From positions 1,364,001 to 1,428,000 of the forward strand of contig NZ_CP108784.1 of the NCBI RefSeq assembly GCF_045207655.1: a stretch of 64,000 nucleotides of DNA. The letters are read 5' to 3'. Origin of the DNA: Embleya sp045207655. GTDB lineage: Bacteria > Actinomycetota > Actinomycetes > Streptomycetales > Streptomycetaceae. The first letter of the stretch is position 1, and each line of letters begins with the position of its first letter. Below are positions 26,439 to 35,946 of this stretch, piece after piece. The notes under the pieces were generated by a model. It saw only the letters and a program-made list of their open reading frames with translations, had not been told where the DNA came from and ran no database searches. Both the position numbers and the translations under genes were made by a program.

Positions 26439-28340
26439 ATGACGCTGACCACCACCCTGCCCGGACAGGGCCCACCGCCCACCGACCCCGCCGACCCGGG
26501 CCCCGACCGCACCCGGCGCCTGGCCGCCCGCTGGAACGTGGCGATGGTGCTGCTGCCCGCCGCGTTCCTCGCCGTATGGGGCGGCCAACGCAGCTGGCTG
26601 TGCGACGACGGTCTGATCTTCACCCGCACGGTCCGCCAGATCCTGGCCGGCAACGGCCCCGTGTTCAACCCCGGAGAGCGCGCCGAGGCGGCCACCAGCA
26701 CCCTGTGGCAGTGGCTCCTGGTCGCCGGCACCGAACTCACCGGCCAGGATCCCGCCCCGCTGGCCGTGCGCCTGGGCCTGCTGTGCAGCGTGATCGGCTG
26801 GTTCCTGGCCGCCGACGCCGGCCGCCGACTGCACCTGCCCCGATCCGACGCCGCGTTCCTGCTCCCGTGCGGCGCGCTCGTCCTGCTCGCGCTGCCGCCG
26901 GTGTGGGACTTCGCCACCTCCGGCCTGGAGACCGGCCTGACCACGCTGTGGACCGCCGGCTGCTGGTGGCTGCTGGTGCATCTCGCCCGCGACCCGCGCA
27001 GCCACACCGCCCACGCCCTGGCCCTGCTCGCCGGCCTGGGCCCGATGGTGCGCCCCGACCTGGCCATCGCCGGCCTCGGCTTCCTGATCGCCCTCGCCCT
27101 CGTACACCGCCCCCGACCGGCACGCGCGCTCGCCCTGCTCGGCACCGCCGGCGCACTCCCGCTGGCGTACGAGATCTTCCGGATGGGCTACTACGGCGTC
27201 CTGCTCCCGCTGCCCGCGATCACCAAGGAGGCCTCCGCCGCCGACTGGTCCCGGGGCTGGGCCTACGTGCACGATCTGGCCGACCCCTACCACCTGTGGC
27301 TGCCCGTGCTGATCCTCGCCGCGTCCGTCACAGCCGCTGCCGCACTCGCGGTCGCGGTCGGAGCAGCAGCCACCGCGAGCCGCCCACGCCCGCCGACCCC
27401 CGCCCGGTCCGCCCCGGACACCCGCACCCGACTACGCGTCCTGTACGCGGTACCGATCCTGTCCGGCCTGACCATGCTGCTCTACGTGGTCCGTGTAGGC
27501 GGCGACTTCATGCACGGCCGGATGTTGCTGCCCGGACTGTTCGTGCTGCTCCTGCCGATCCTGATGGTCCCCGCGAACCGCATCGCGGTACCCGCCGTGA
27601 GCGCCCTGGCCGTCTGGTCACTGCTGACCGCGATCGCCTTCCGAGTGCCCTACACCGGCATCGGCCCCGGCGGCGTCGCCGACGAACGCGGCTTCTACAC
27701 CTCGGTCCTGGGCGTCGCCAATCCGGTCACCGCCGACGTCTTCATCGACCGCTTCCCCGGCTTCCCCACCATGATCCGGGGCCCGCGCCCGGGATATCGC
27801 CACACCCTGGTCGACCGGTCCCCGACGCATTCCTTCGTGGTCCCGCTGCGGCCGGACCTGAACGCGTCGATCGTGGCGATGTGGCCCTCGCTGGGCATGA
27901 ACGGCGCGGCCACCCCGATCACCGGGATCGCGCTCGACGACCTGGGCCTGGCCTACCCGCTCGCCGCGCACATCCACCTGACCACCCGCGGCCGCCCCGG
28001 CCACGAGAAGCGGATCGACCCGGCCTGGGTGCTCGCCGAGTACGCCGACCCGGCCGCACCCGCGCCGCCGGGCATCGACCCGATCCGGATCGCCGCCGCG
28101 CGCTACACGCTCACCTGCGGCACTGCCGACCGGGGCCGACTCAAGGAACTGCGCGACTCGGTGCGCGCGCCGATGTCCTGGCGACGCTTCGCCGCCAACC
28201 TCGCCGGCGCGCCGGCACGCACGGCCTTCCGCTTCCCCAACGACCCGATCGTGGCCGCCCGGCAGATCTGCGGCGTCGACGTACTGGCTCCGGGCGTCCT
28301 GCCCACCGAACCGACCCCGGCCCCGGTGCCGCTGCCCTGA
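26439..28340 (+). CDS. GT-C fold glycosyltransferase, AftB-like (paralog 3)
   Basis: 633 aa. The ATG at 26439 (MTLTTTLPG) is chosen because the GACTGGAG leader is shared with paralog 2; the frame is open to 26232 but that part is Pro/His/Arg-rich and unlike a protein. Motifs: WLCDDGLIF (Asp pair near residue 55), NGPVFNPGERAEA, VGGDFMHGRM and C-terminal KELRDSVRAPMSWRRF. A ~25-residue Ala-rich insertion lies in the middle membrane region. It is most like paralog 2, so those two look like the most recent duplication. Confidence 0.8.
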   Translation: MTLTTTLPGQGPPPTDPADPGPDRTRRLAARWNVAMVLLPAAFLAVWGGQRSWLCDDGLIFTRTVRQILAGNGPVFNPGERAEAATSTLWQWLLVAGTELTGQDPAPLAVRLGLLCSVIGWFLAADAGRRLHLPRSDAAFLLPCGALVLLALPPVWDFATSGLETGLTTLWTAGCWWLLVHLARDPRSHTAHALALLAGLGPMVRPDLAIAGLGFLIALALVHRPRPARALALLGTAGALPLAYEIFRMGYYGVLLPLPAITKEASAADWSRGWAYVHDLADPYHLWLPVLILAASVTAAAALAVAVGAAATASRPRPPTPARSAPDTRTRLRVLYAVPILSGLTMLLYVVRVGGDFMHGRMLLPGLFVLLLPILMVPANRIAVPAVSALAVWSLLTAIAFRVPYTGIGPGGVADERGFYTSVLGVANPVTADVFIDRFPGFPTMIRGPRPGYRHTLVDRSPTHSFVVPLRPDLNASIVAMWPSLGMNGAATPITGIALDDLGLAYPLAAHIHLTTRGRPGHEKRIDPAWVLAEYADPAAPAPPGIDPIRIAAARYTLTCGTADRGRLKELRDSVRAPMSWRRFAANLAGAPARTAFRFPNDPIVAARQICGVDVLAPGVLPTEPTPAPVPLP

Positions 28341-28347
28341 CACGGGT

Positions 28348-28379
28348 GCGGCCCGCACACCCGAAGGTGTGCGGGCCGC
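28348..28379. terminator. Bidirectional terminator between GT paralog 3 and pheT
   Basis: Perfect 14-bp stem GCGGCCCGCACACC / GGTGTGCGGGCCGC with a CGAA loop. It lies between two convergent genes, 8 bp past the glycosyltransferase stop and 38 bp past the pheT stop. Confidence 0.88.
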
Positions 28380-28416
28380 TTCCGAGCCACGCCGAGAGAC
28401 GACGAACGCGAAGGCG

Positions 28417-30924
28417 TCACGCCCCGCGCAACACCGCTCCGGTACGCTCCGCCGCGAGCGCCACCGCCGCGTCGCGCGCGACCGTGGCCTCCTCGACCGT
28501 GAGCGTGCGATCCGGCGCCCGGAACCGCAGCGCGTAGGCCAGCGACTTGCCGCCCTCGGCGATCTGCGCGCCGGTGTACACATCGAACAGCCGGACCGAC
28601 TCGAGCAGTTCGCCCGCGCCCTCGACCAGCGCGGCCTCGACCGCGGCGGCGGGCACCGCGGCGTCCACGACCAGCGCGACGTCCTGCGTGGCCACCGGGT
28701 ACGACGAGATGTGCCCGGCCTGCGGCACGTACTCGCCGTCGAGGTCGGCGGTCAGCAGGTCCAGGTCCAACTCCATCGCGCCGACCCGCTCGGGCAGGTG
28801 CAGCGTCTTGACCACCCGCGGATGCAGCTCGCCCGCGTGCCCCACGACCCGCTCGGTCCCGTCCGGCGCGGTCACCACGAGCGCCGCGCAGCGCCCGGGA
28901 TGCCACGGCTCGTGCTGATCCTGACGCACCGTCAGCTCAACCCCGACGGCGTCCGCGACCACGCGTGCCGCCTCGACCGCGTCCGCCCAGACCTGCGGCC
29001 GACCCGGGCCCCACCAACCGGAGCGCTCCCGCTCGCCGGCCAGCACCACCGCGACCCGCTGCGGCTGGTGCGGCAACGCCGCCTCCAGCCGAGCCAGTTC
29101 CTCGTCCGTGGGTCGCCGATCCACCGCGAGCACGGGCGCCACCGGAGTCGAGGCGTTCGGCCGGAAGACCACGCCCGACTCGAACAGCGCCGGATCGCCG
29201 TTGCCGCGCCCGAGGTTGCGACGCAGCGTCCCGAGCAGCCCCGGCAGCAGCGTCGTGCGCAGCGCCGGCTCCTCCTCGGAGATCGGATTGACCAGCACCA
29301 CGGTGCGCCGCCGCGCGTCGTCCTCGGACAACCCGAGGTCGTCGAACGCGCTCTGCCCCAGGAACGGGTAGTTGAGCACCTCGGTGTAGCCCGCGCCCGC
29401 GAGCGCGCGCCCGAGCCGACGCCGGCGCCGCTGGTCGACGGTCAGCCCGCGACCGGCCGGCACCTGCGGCAGCGTGGAGGGCACCTGCTCGTAGCCCTCC
29501 AGCCGGATCACCTCTTCGGCCAGGTCGTTCGGGTCGGTCAGGTCGGGCCGCCAGGTCGGCGGCACCACGGTCAGCTCGTCGATCCCCTCGACCGAACAGC
29601 CCACCTCCTGCAACCGCTGCGCGACCGTCTCGCGCGGGTACGCGACACCCGCGACCTTCGCCGCGTGGTCCGCCGCGAGCACGATCCGCACCACCTCGCG
29701 CGGCGCGTCCACCTCGGTCACGCCCGCCTCGGCCTGGGCCCGCTCGCCGCCCAGCGCGGCCAGCAGGTCCACCGCGCGCTGCGCCGCGGCCCGGGCCGCC
29801 TCGGGGTCCACCCCGCGCTCGAACCGGCGCGACGCCTCCGAGCCCAGCTTGTGCCGACGCGCGGTGCGCGCGATGGCCACCGGGTCGAAGTGCGCGGCCT
29901 CGATCACGATATCGGCCGTGTCCTCGCCGATCTCGGTGCTCTCGCCGCCCATCACACCCGCGAGACCGATCGGCCCCCGGTTGTCACAGATCAGCAGGTC
30001 CTCGCGGTCCAGCCGGCGCTCGGCGTCGTCGAGCGTGGTCAGCGTCTCGCCCTCGAGCGCGCGACGCACCACGATCGGGCCCTGCAACCGGGCCCGGTCG
30101 TAGGCGTGCAGCGGCTGACCCAGTTCGAGCATCACGTAGTTGGTGACGTCCACGACCAGCGAGATCGGCCGCATGCCGCTCATCTGCACCCGCCGCTGCA
30201 ACCACAGCGGGGACGGCGCCTCGGGGTCGATGCCGACCACGGTGCGCGCGACGAACCGGTCGCAGCCGGCCGGGTCCTCGACCAGGACCGGGTAGCCGTA
30301 CCCGTTCGCGTCCGGCACGTCCAGCAGCGCCGGGTCGCGCAGCGGCTGCCCGTAGGCGATCGCCGCCTCGCGGGCGACGCCGCGCATCGACAGGCAGTAG
30401 CCCCGGTCCGGGGTCACCGCGATGTCGAGCACCTCGTCGACCAGGCCCAGCAGTTCGATCGCGTCCGCGCCGACCTGCGCCTCGATCGGCAGCACGATGA
30501 TGCCGTCGTGGTCGTCGCCCATGCCCAGCTCGCGGGCCGAGCAGATCATCCCGCGCGAGACGTGACCGTAGGTCTTGCGCTCGGCGATCTCGAACGGACC
30601 GGGCAGCACACCGCCCGGCAGGATCACCACGACCTTGTCGTCGACCTCGAAGTTGCGCGCGCCGCAGACGATCTCCTGCGGCTCACCGGTGCCGTTGGCG
30701 TCGCCGACGTCGACCTTGCAGAACCGGATCGGCTTCTTGAAGCCCTCCAGCTCCTCGATCTCCAGCACCCGGCCGACCACGAGCGGACCCTTGAGGTCCG
30801 CGCCCAGCCGCTCGACCGTCTCGACCTCCAGGCCCAGCGCCACGAGCTTGTCGGCGACATCGCGCCCGGACTCGCCGGCGGGGAGGTCGACGTACTCCCG
30901 CAGCCACGAAAGCGGGACCCGCAT
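28417..30924 (-). CDS. pheT: Phenylalanine-tRNA ligase beta subunit
   Basis: 835 aa. N-terminal MRVPLSWLREYVDLP, an OB-fold tRNA-binding domain (GFKKPIRFCKVDVG.. to RGMICSARELGMG), the B3/B4 editing and B5 domains, a catalytic-like domain, and a C-terminal FDX-ACB anticodon-binding domain beginning near ISSYPVATQDVALVVD. Forms the alpha2-beta2 synthetase with PheS. The ATG overlaps the pheS stop by one base (TGATG). Confidence 0.97.
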   Translation of the reverse strand: MRVPLSWLREYVDLPAGESGRDVADKLVALGLEVETVERLGADLKGPLVVGRVLEIEELEGFKKPIRFCKVDVGDANGTGEPQEIVCGARNFEVDDKVVVILPGGVLPGPFEIAERKTYGHVSRGMICSARELGMGDDHDGIIVLPIEAQVGADAIELLGLVDEVLDIAVTPDRGYCLSMRGVAREAAIAYGQPLRDPALLDVPDANGYGYPVLVEDPAGCDRFVARTVVGIDPEAPSPLWLQRRVQMSGMRPISLVVDVTNYVMLELGQPLHAYDRARLQGPIVVRRALEGETLTTLDDAERRLDREDLLICDNRGPIGLAGVMGGESTEIGEDTADIVIEAAHFDPVAIARTARRHKLGSEASRRFERGVDPEAARAAAQRAVDLLAALGGERAQAEAGVTEVDAPREVVRIVLAADHAAKVAGVAYPRETVAQRLQEVGCSVEGIDELTVVPPTWRPDLTDPNDLAEEVIRLEGYEQVPSTLPQVPAGRGLTVDQRRRRRLGRALAGAGYTEVLNYPFLGQSAFDDLGLSEDDARRRTVVLVNPISEEEPALRTTLLPGLLGTLRRNLGRGNGDPALFESGVVFRPNASTPVAPVLAVDRRPTDEELARLEAALPHQPQRVAVVLAGERERSGWWGPGRPQVWADAVEAARVVADAVGVELTVRQDQHEPWHPGRCAALVVTAPDGTERVVGHAGELHPRVVKTLHLPERVGAMELDLDLLTADLDGEYVPQAGHISSYPVATQDVALVVDAAVPAAAVEAALVEGAGELLESVRLFDVYTGAQIAEGGKSLAYALRFRAPDRTLTVEEATVARDAAVALAAERTGAVLRGA

Positions 30925-32045
30925 CAGATCTCCATCCCGAACGGAAGGGTGAACCGGACGTCACCCTCGACCATGTCTCGCATGTCCTCGACGTTGTGCC
31001 GGAACATCAGCGCGCGCTCCAGGCCCACGCCGAACGCGAACCCGCTGTACACCTCGGGGTCGATGCCGCACGCGATCAGCACGCGCGGGTTGACCATGCC
31101 GCAGCCGCCCCACTCGATCCAGCCCTCGGACCGGCAGGTCCGGCACGGGTGCTCGGGGTCGCCCACCGAGGCGCCGCGACACACGAAGCACTTGAGGTCG
31201 AGCTCGGCGGAGGGCTCGGTGAACGGGAAGTACGACGGGCGCAGCCGGGTGACGATGCCCTCGCCGAACATCGCCTCGACGAAGTGGTCGAGGGTGCCCT
31301 TGAGGTCGCCCATGGTCAGGCCCTTGTCCACGGCCAGACCCTCGATCTGCCCGAAGACCGGGGTGTGCGTGGCGTCCAGCTCGTCGGTGCGGTAGACCCG
31401 GCCCGGACAGATCACGTAGATCGGCGGGGTACGGGTCAGCATCGTGCGGATCTGCACGGGCGAGGTGTGCGTGCGCAGCACCACCCCGGAGTCCGCCGAG
31501 CCGTCCTCGGCGCGCACGAAGAAGGTGTCCTGCATGGTCCGCGCGGGGTGGTCCGGCAGGATGTTGAGGGCGTCGAAGTTGTACCACTCCGCCTCGACCT
31601 GCGGGCCCTCGGCGACCTCGTAGCCCATCGCGACGAAGAGGTCCTCGATCCGCTCGGACAGCGTGGTCAGCGGGTGCCGGGCGCCGCGCGGGACGCGGTC
31701 CCACGGCAGCGTGACGTCGACCGCCTCCTCGACCAGCACGCGCGCGTCGCGCTCGGCCTCCAGCTCGACCTGACGCTGCTCCAGGGCCTTCTTCACCGCA
31801 CCGCGCGCCTGGCCGACACGCTTGCCGGCCTCGGCCTTGGCCTGCGGGGGGAGTGCGCCGATCTCGCGGTTGGCGAGCGCCAGCGGCGAGCGGTCGCCGG
31901 TGTGCGCGACCTTCGCCTCCTGCAACTCGGCGAGGTCGCCCGCGGCGGCGACCGCCGCGAGCGCCGCGTCGCGGGCCCGCTCGACTTCCTCTGGTTTCAA
32001 CGCCTCGACCTCGACCGGGTCGTACGACTTGTTCGGTGCCGACAT
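30924..32045 (-). CDS. pheS: Phenylalanine-tRNA ligase alpha subunit
   Basis: 373-aa class II synthetase catalytic subunit: an N-terminal coiled-coil tRNA-binding arm, HPLTTLSERIEDLF, motif 2 in CPGRVYRTDELDATH, and motif 3 in FGVGLERALMF. An insertion in the catalytic domain carries CFVCRG..CRTC (four cysteines), a possible zinc site seen in many actinobacterial PheS. Start MSAPNKSYD at 32045. Confidence 0.97.
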   Translation of the reverse strand: MSAPNKSYDPVEVEALKPEEVERARDAALAAVAAAGDLAELQEAKVAHTGDRSPLALANREIGALPPQAKAEAGKRVGQARGAVKKALEQRQVELEAERDARVLVEEAVDVTLPWDRVPRGARHPLTTLSERIEDLFVAMGYEVAEGPQVEAEWYNFDALNILPDHPARTMQDTFFVRAEDGSADSGVVLRTHTSPVQIRTMLTRTPPIYVICPGRVYRTDELDATHTPVFGQIEGLAVDKGLTMGDLKGTLDHFVEAMFGEGIVTRLRPSYFPFTEPSAELDLKCFVCRGASVGDPEHPCRTCRSEGWIEWGGCGMVNPRVLIACGIDPEVYSGFAFGVGLERALMFRHNVEDMRDMVEGDVRFTLPFGMEI

Positions 32046-32192
32046 CTGTGTCCAGTGCTCCTGTGGGGGATCCGCCGGTGGTGGAGGCGGCAATGACGTC
32101 CTACGACGTCCGCGCTCCGAGTTTACTGACGCCTGATCGGCGTGCGTGTGTCGGCCGAACCGCGACGACGTGTGGTGGAGCGTCCCGCGTTG

Positions 32193-33242
32193 CTACAGCA
32201 GGACGTCCGGCATCGCGGCCGGCAGGGTAAATCGAAATCGGGCCCCGCCGCACTCGGCGCGATCCACGCCGATGGTGCCCGCGTGCGCCTGCACCAAGCC
32301 CTTGACGATGTACAGCCCCAGGCCGGTGCCACCGCGGCGGTTTCCGCGCCAGAAACGGGTGAAGACACGGTCGAGGAGTTCGTCCGGGATACCCGGGCCC
32401 TCGTCGCTCACCGTGATCTCCGTCCCGTGCGCACCGGGCGCGGACCCGATGGAGACCGCGCGCATCTCGATGGTGACGGTTCCCGCGCCGTGGCGCACCG
32501 CGTTTTCCAGCAGGTTGCCGAGGATCTGGTCGAGCTTGTCGGCGTCCAGCCACATGCTCGGCAGCGGCCCGTCCACCACGAGCACGAAGCGCTCGTCGGG
32601 CAGGCCGTTGCACTCCATCGCGCGCAGGTGCCGGTGCACCGCCTCCTCCATGTCCACGACCTGGCGGTTCAGTTGCAGCCGGCCGGCGTCGATCCGGGAG
32701 ATGTCCAGGAGTTCGGTGATCAGCCGGGTGACCCGGTCCGCGTCCGCGTCGACCGTCTCCAGCATCAGCCGCTTCTGCTCGTCGGTGAACCGCTCCCACT
32801 TGGCCAGCAGGGTCGCGGTGAAGCCCTTGACCGAGGTCAGCGGCGAACGCAGTTCGTGCGCGACGGTGGCGATCAGATCGGAGTGGCCACGCTCGATCCG
32901 CCTGCGCGCGTCGGTGCAGCGCAGCGACACCACGAGCTTGGCCAGCGGGCTGTGCGGCCCATCGGCGCGCACGAAGGACGCGGTGACCAGGATCTCCCGG
33001 CCGGCCAGGAGCAGATTGCGCTCCGGCTGCCGGGTCCGGGTGCCCAGACCGCCGTACGGGTCGGTGCACACCCACCAACGCCTGCCCTCGAGGTCCTCCA
33101 GCGGCAGCGCGTCCGCGATGTGTTTGCCGAGCGCGTCCTCGGGACGCGTCCCGGTGATCCGGGCGGCGGCGGTGTTGAACGTCACCACCATGCCGTTCTC
33201 GTCCGCGATCACCAGGCCGTCGGGCAGCATGTCGGCGTCCAT
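32193..33242 (-). CDS. Orphan sensor histidine kinase (PAS-HisKA-HATPase)
   Basis: 349 aa. N-terminal PAS domain (DGLVIADENGMVVTFN region), HisKA H-box ATVAHELRSPLTSVKG with the phosphoacceptor His, N-box NLLENAVRHG, G-boxes DEGPGIP and GGTGLGLYIVKG. No membrane segment, so it is a cytosolic sensor. No response regulator is adjacent. The ATG at 33242 follows GGAAGGGG. It sits between the rRNA methyltransferase and pheS, an arrangement that I recall from Streptomyces. Confidence 0.9.
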   Translation of the reverse strand: MDADMLPDGLVIADENGMVVTFNTAAARITGTRPEDALGKHIADALPLEDLEGRRWWVCTDPYGGLGTRTRQPERNLLLAGREILVTASFVRADGPHSPLAKLVVSLRCTDARRRIERGHSDLIATVAHELRSPLTSVKGFTATLLAKWERFTDEQKRLMLETVDADADRVTRLITELLDISRIDAGRLQLNRQVVDMEEAVHRHLRAMECNGLPDERFVLVVDGPLPSMWLDADKLDQILGNLLENAVRHGAGTVTIEMRAVSIGSAPGAHGTEITVSDEGPGIPDELLDRVFTRFWRGNRRGGTGLGLYIVKGLVQAHAGTIGVDRAECGGARFRFTLPAAMPDVLL

Positions 33243-33378
33243 CGGCCCCCTTCCCGTTTCGGGCCCGAGGGAGTTCCGGGCCGGACACACTATCCCAACG
33301 CGCGACGTGCCGTCCGGATGCGCCGGACGCAACGGTCTCGTTCCCCCACGACCGGTGGTCAAGCCGGATACGTCGGGG

Positions 33379-34227
33379 TCATCGCTCGCTTCGCGCCCCG
33401 GATCGGCAACCCCCGCGCCCGCGTTGCGCGCGAGCGGACGCGTACAGACACACGGCCGCGGCGGTCGCCAGGTTCAAACTCTCGGCCCGCCCGTGGATCG
33501 GGACTCGCACCACGGCGTCGGCCAGCGCCCGGGTCTCCTCGGGCAACCCCCACGCCTCGTTGCCGAATATCCACGCGGTGGGCCCGCTCAGCCCGCCCGC
33601 GTCCAACTCGCCGTCCAGGTCCGCGTCCCCGGCGCCGTCGGCGGCCAGGATCCGCAGCCCGGCGGCACGCAGCGCGGCCACGGTGTCCTCGATCCGGGCA
33701 CCGGTGACCACGGGAAGGTGGAAGAGGCTGCCCACGGAGGCGCGCACGGCCTTGGGGTTGTACGGGTCCACCGACGCGTCGGTGAGCACCACGGCCTCGG
33801 CGCCGGCCGCGTCGGCCGCGCGCAGCACGGTGCCGGCGTTGCCGGGGTCGCGCACGTTGGCGAGGACCGCGACCAGCTCCGGCCGCGCGGCCATCGCGCT
33901 CTCCAGCGGTACGTCCACGAACCGGCACAGCGCGACCACGCCCTGCGGCGTCACGGTCTGACTGATCGCCGCGACCACCTCGTCGGTGGCGGTGAACACC
34001 GGGACCCGGGCGGCGGAAGCGCCCGCGACCAGATCGGGGTAGCGCTCGGCCACCTCGAGGGTGATGTACAACTCGCGCAGCGTCCCGGACAGGGCCACGG
34101 CCTCGCGGACCGCCTGCGGCCCCTCGGCCAGGAACAGCCGCTCACGGGCCCGGAAAGCACGTTTGGCGAGCCGCCGGGCCGCCGCCACTCGGGGTGATCG
34201 GGTGGACGTCAGCTCGGGGCTCGCCAT
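33379..34227 (-). CDS. SpoU/TrmH family RNA 2'-O-methyltransferase
   Basis: 282 aa. An N-terminal substrate-binding domain (FLAEGPQAVREAVA) is followed by the SPOUT knot with ANVRDPGNAGTVLRAADA, FGNEAWGLPEE and GRAESLNLATAAAV. It likely methylates a ribose in 23S rRNA; the exact site is unknown. Start taken at ATG 34227 (MASPELTS); an ATG at 34281 would add 18 residues. It follows rplT by 73 bp. Confidence 0.9.
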   Translation of the reverse strand: MASPELTSTRSPRVAAARRLAKRAFRARERLFLAEGPQAVREAVALSGTLRELYITLEVAERYPDLVAGASAARVPVFTATDEVVAAISQTVTPQGVVALCRFVDVPLESAMAARPELVAVLANVRDPGNAGTVLRAADAAGAEAVVLTDASVDPYNPKAVRASVGSLFHLPVVTGARIEDTVAALRAAGLRILAADGAGDADLDGELDAGGLSGPTAWIFGNEAWGLPEETRALADAVVRVPIHGRAESLNLATAAAVCLYASARAQRGRGGCRSGARSER

Positions 34228-34300
34228 CGCGTTACCGTTCTCTGCTCTCGGCCTGTAACGACGTAAGAAGTACTGCGACATCGACGACGTGAGTCGACGA

Positions 34301-34693
34301 TCAGGCCGCGGCGTCTTCCTTCTTCGCGTTGACATCGGCCGGGAGGGCCTTCTGCGCTACCTCGACGAGGGCGGCGAACGCCGGGGCGTCGTTGACCGCG
34401 AGCTCGGCGAGCATCTTGCGGTCGATCTCCACACCGGCGGCCTTGAGGCCCTGCACGAAGCGGTTGTAGGTCATCCCGTTCAGGCGGGCAGCGGCGTTGA
34501 TGCGCTGGATCCAGAGCTGACGGAAGTCCCCCTTCCGCTTCTTGCGGTCGTTGTAGTTGTAGACCATGGAGTGGGTGACCTGCTCCTTGGCCTTCCTGTA
34601 CAGACGGGACCGCTGGCCGCGGTAGCCGGACGCCCGCTCGAGGATGACGCGGCGCTTCTTGTGGGCGTTGACTGACCGCTTGACGCGTGCCAC
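34301..34693 (-). CDS. rplT: 50S ribosomal protein L20
   Basis: 130 aa, starting MARVKRSVNAHKKRR, with the conserved GYRGQRSRLYRKAKEQV and WIQRINAAAR. A short Ala/Lys/Glu tail extends past the usual end. Third gene of infC-rpmI-rplT; in other bacteria L20 feedback-regulates this operon. Confidence 0.98.
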   Translation of the reverse strand: MARVKRSVNAHKKRRVILERASGYRGQRSRLYRKAKEQVTHSMVYNYNDRKKRKGDFRQLWIQRINAAARLNGMTYNRFVQGLKAAGVEIDRKMLAELAVNDAPAFAALVEVAQKALPADVNAKKEDAAA

Positions 34694-34810
34694 TTGATGA
34701 ACTCCTTGATGTCAGACCGCGGTGTGTCGACCGCGGCCCGGGTAAGTCTGGGACCGTCGCCGGTCGCCGACCGGTGGGTTCTCGTCAGCCGGTGCGACGA
34801 CTGCTGCCTA

Positions 34811-35005
34811 CTACTTCTTGAGCAGCTTCTTGATCTTCTTGGCGTCGGCCGGGGCCACCTCGACGACACCGGCGAGACGCCGGGTCACGGTCGAGGGCTT
34901 GTGTTCGAGAAGGTGACGGCGACCCGCACGCTGACGCAGCACCTTGCCGGAGCCGGTGATACGGAAGCGCTTGCTGGCACCGCTGTGGGTCTTGTTCTTC
35001 GGCAT
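34811..35005 (-). CDS. rpmI: 50S ribosomal protein L35
   Basis: 64 aa, MPKNKTHSGASKRF..., ending in a Lys-rich KKIKKLLKK. Standard length and composition for L35. Lies between infC (96 bp upstream) and rplT (117 bp downstream) in the usual order. Confidence 0.97.
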   Translation of the reverse strand: MPKNKTHSGASKRFRITGSGKVLRQRAGRRHLLEHKPSTVTRRLAGVVEVAPADAKKIKKLLKK

Positions 35006-35101
35006 GTCGCCGCAGTCTCCTCGTCGTGCCGCACCCGCCCGGTGGTGACCGGGCAGGCACAGGTGTGTTTGCAAATCGGGCGCGGGGCGACCCGTTCCGG
35101 G

Positions 35102-35812
35102 TCAGACCTGCTCTTCGGCCTTCGGCTCCGCGTCGCTCGCGACGGGGGCCTCGGTGACCGGAGCGGCCTCGGCCGGGGCGGCTTCGGGAGCGTCCGCGGT
35201 TTCCGTCTCGTCGGGGTGATCGTCCCCGGACTCGACGGCCACACGGCGCGCGTCCTTGCGGGCCGCCTGGGCCTCACGGGCCTCGGCCATGGCCTCGGTC
35301 TTCTTCTTGTGCGGGCCGAGAACCATGATCATGTTGCGGCCGTCCTGCTTCGGGTTCGACTCGATGAACCCGAGGTCCTGGACGTCCGTCGCGAGGCGCT
35401 GCAGCAGTCGGTAACCCAACTCGGGCCGGGACTGCTCGCGACCACGGAACATGATCGTGATCTTGACCTTGTCGCCCTGCTTCAGGAACCGCTCGACGTG
35501 ACCCTTCTTGGTGTCATAGTCGTGCGGGTCGATCTTCGGCCGGAGCTTCATCTCCTTGATGACCGTGTGCGCCTGGTTCTTGCGCGCTTCACGGGCCTTC
35601 ATGGCCGACTCGTACTTGAACTTGCCGTAGTCCATGAGCTTGCAGACCGGCGGCCGGGCGTTGGCCGCGACCTCGACGAGGTCGAGGTCGTACTCCTGGG
35701 CAAGTTCCATGGCCTTGGCCAGCGGGACGATTCCGACCTGCTCGCCGCCAGGACCAACGAGTCGCACCTCGGGGACGCGAATCCGGTCGTTGATGCGGGG
35801 CTCGGCGCTGAT
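35102..35812 (-). CDS. infC: Translation initiation factor IF-3 (probable AUC start)
   Basis: IF-3 binds the 30S subunit and checks start codons. No ATG, GTG or TTG precedes the conserved N-terminus SAEPRINDRIRVPEVRL. The only codon in register is ATC at 35810-35812, 4 nt after a perfect AGGAGG. The nearest canonical start, the GTG before RLVGPGGEQVG, would delete that N-terminal stretch. Rare starts are a known infC hallmark (AUU in E. coli), allowing IF-3 to repress itself. The C-terminal ~50 residues are a Glu/Ala/Pro-rich acidic extension. 236 aa. Confidence 0.93.
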   Translation of the reverse strand: MSAEPRINDRIRVPEVRLVGPGGEQVGIVPLAKAMELAQEYDLDLVEVAANARPPVCKLMDYGKFKYESAMKAREARKNQAHTVIKEMKLRPKIDPHDYDTKKGHVERFLKQGDKVKITIMFRGREQSRPELGYRLLQRLATDVQDLGFIESNPKQDGRNMIMVLGPHKKKTEAMAEAREAQAARKDARRVAVESGDDHPDETETADAPEAAPAEAAPVTEAPVASDAEPKAEEQV

Positions 35813-35916
35813 GGGGCCTCCTCATACCTGAAGCGACCGCGGGCGAAGCGGCCACATGTGTCTCGGTGTAACTTCCCCCCGAGCCAGGTTCTCCGTGAAG
35901 CCATCCAGGCAACGCG

Positions 35917-35946
35917 AAAAAGCCTCGCACGGTTGCATGCGAGGCT
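35917..35946 (-). terminator. Intrinsic terminator inside the infC leader (candidate attenuator)
   Basis: On the minus strand AGCCTCGCA pairs with TGCGAGGCT (9-bp stem, 8-nt loop) and is directly followed by five T residues, the best T-run terminator in the window. It lies 105-135 nt before the infC start. No minus-strand gene ends upstream of it, because the neighbouring DUF1844 gene points the other way. It therefore most likely attenuates infC-rpmI-rplT transcription. Confidence 0.75.

Noticed and set aside
32046..32192. T-box leader before pheS
   Set aside because: No T-box sequence or terminator pair in the 147-bp gap.
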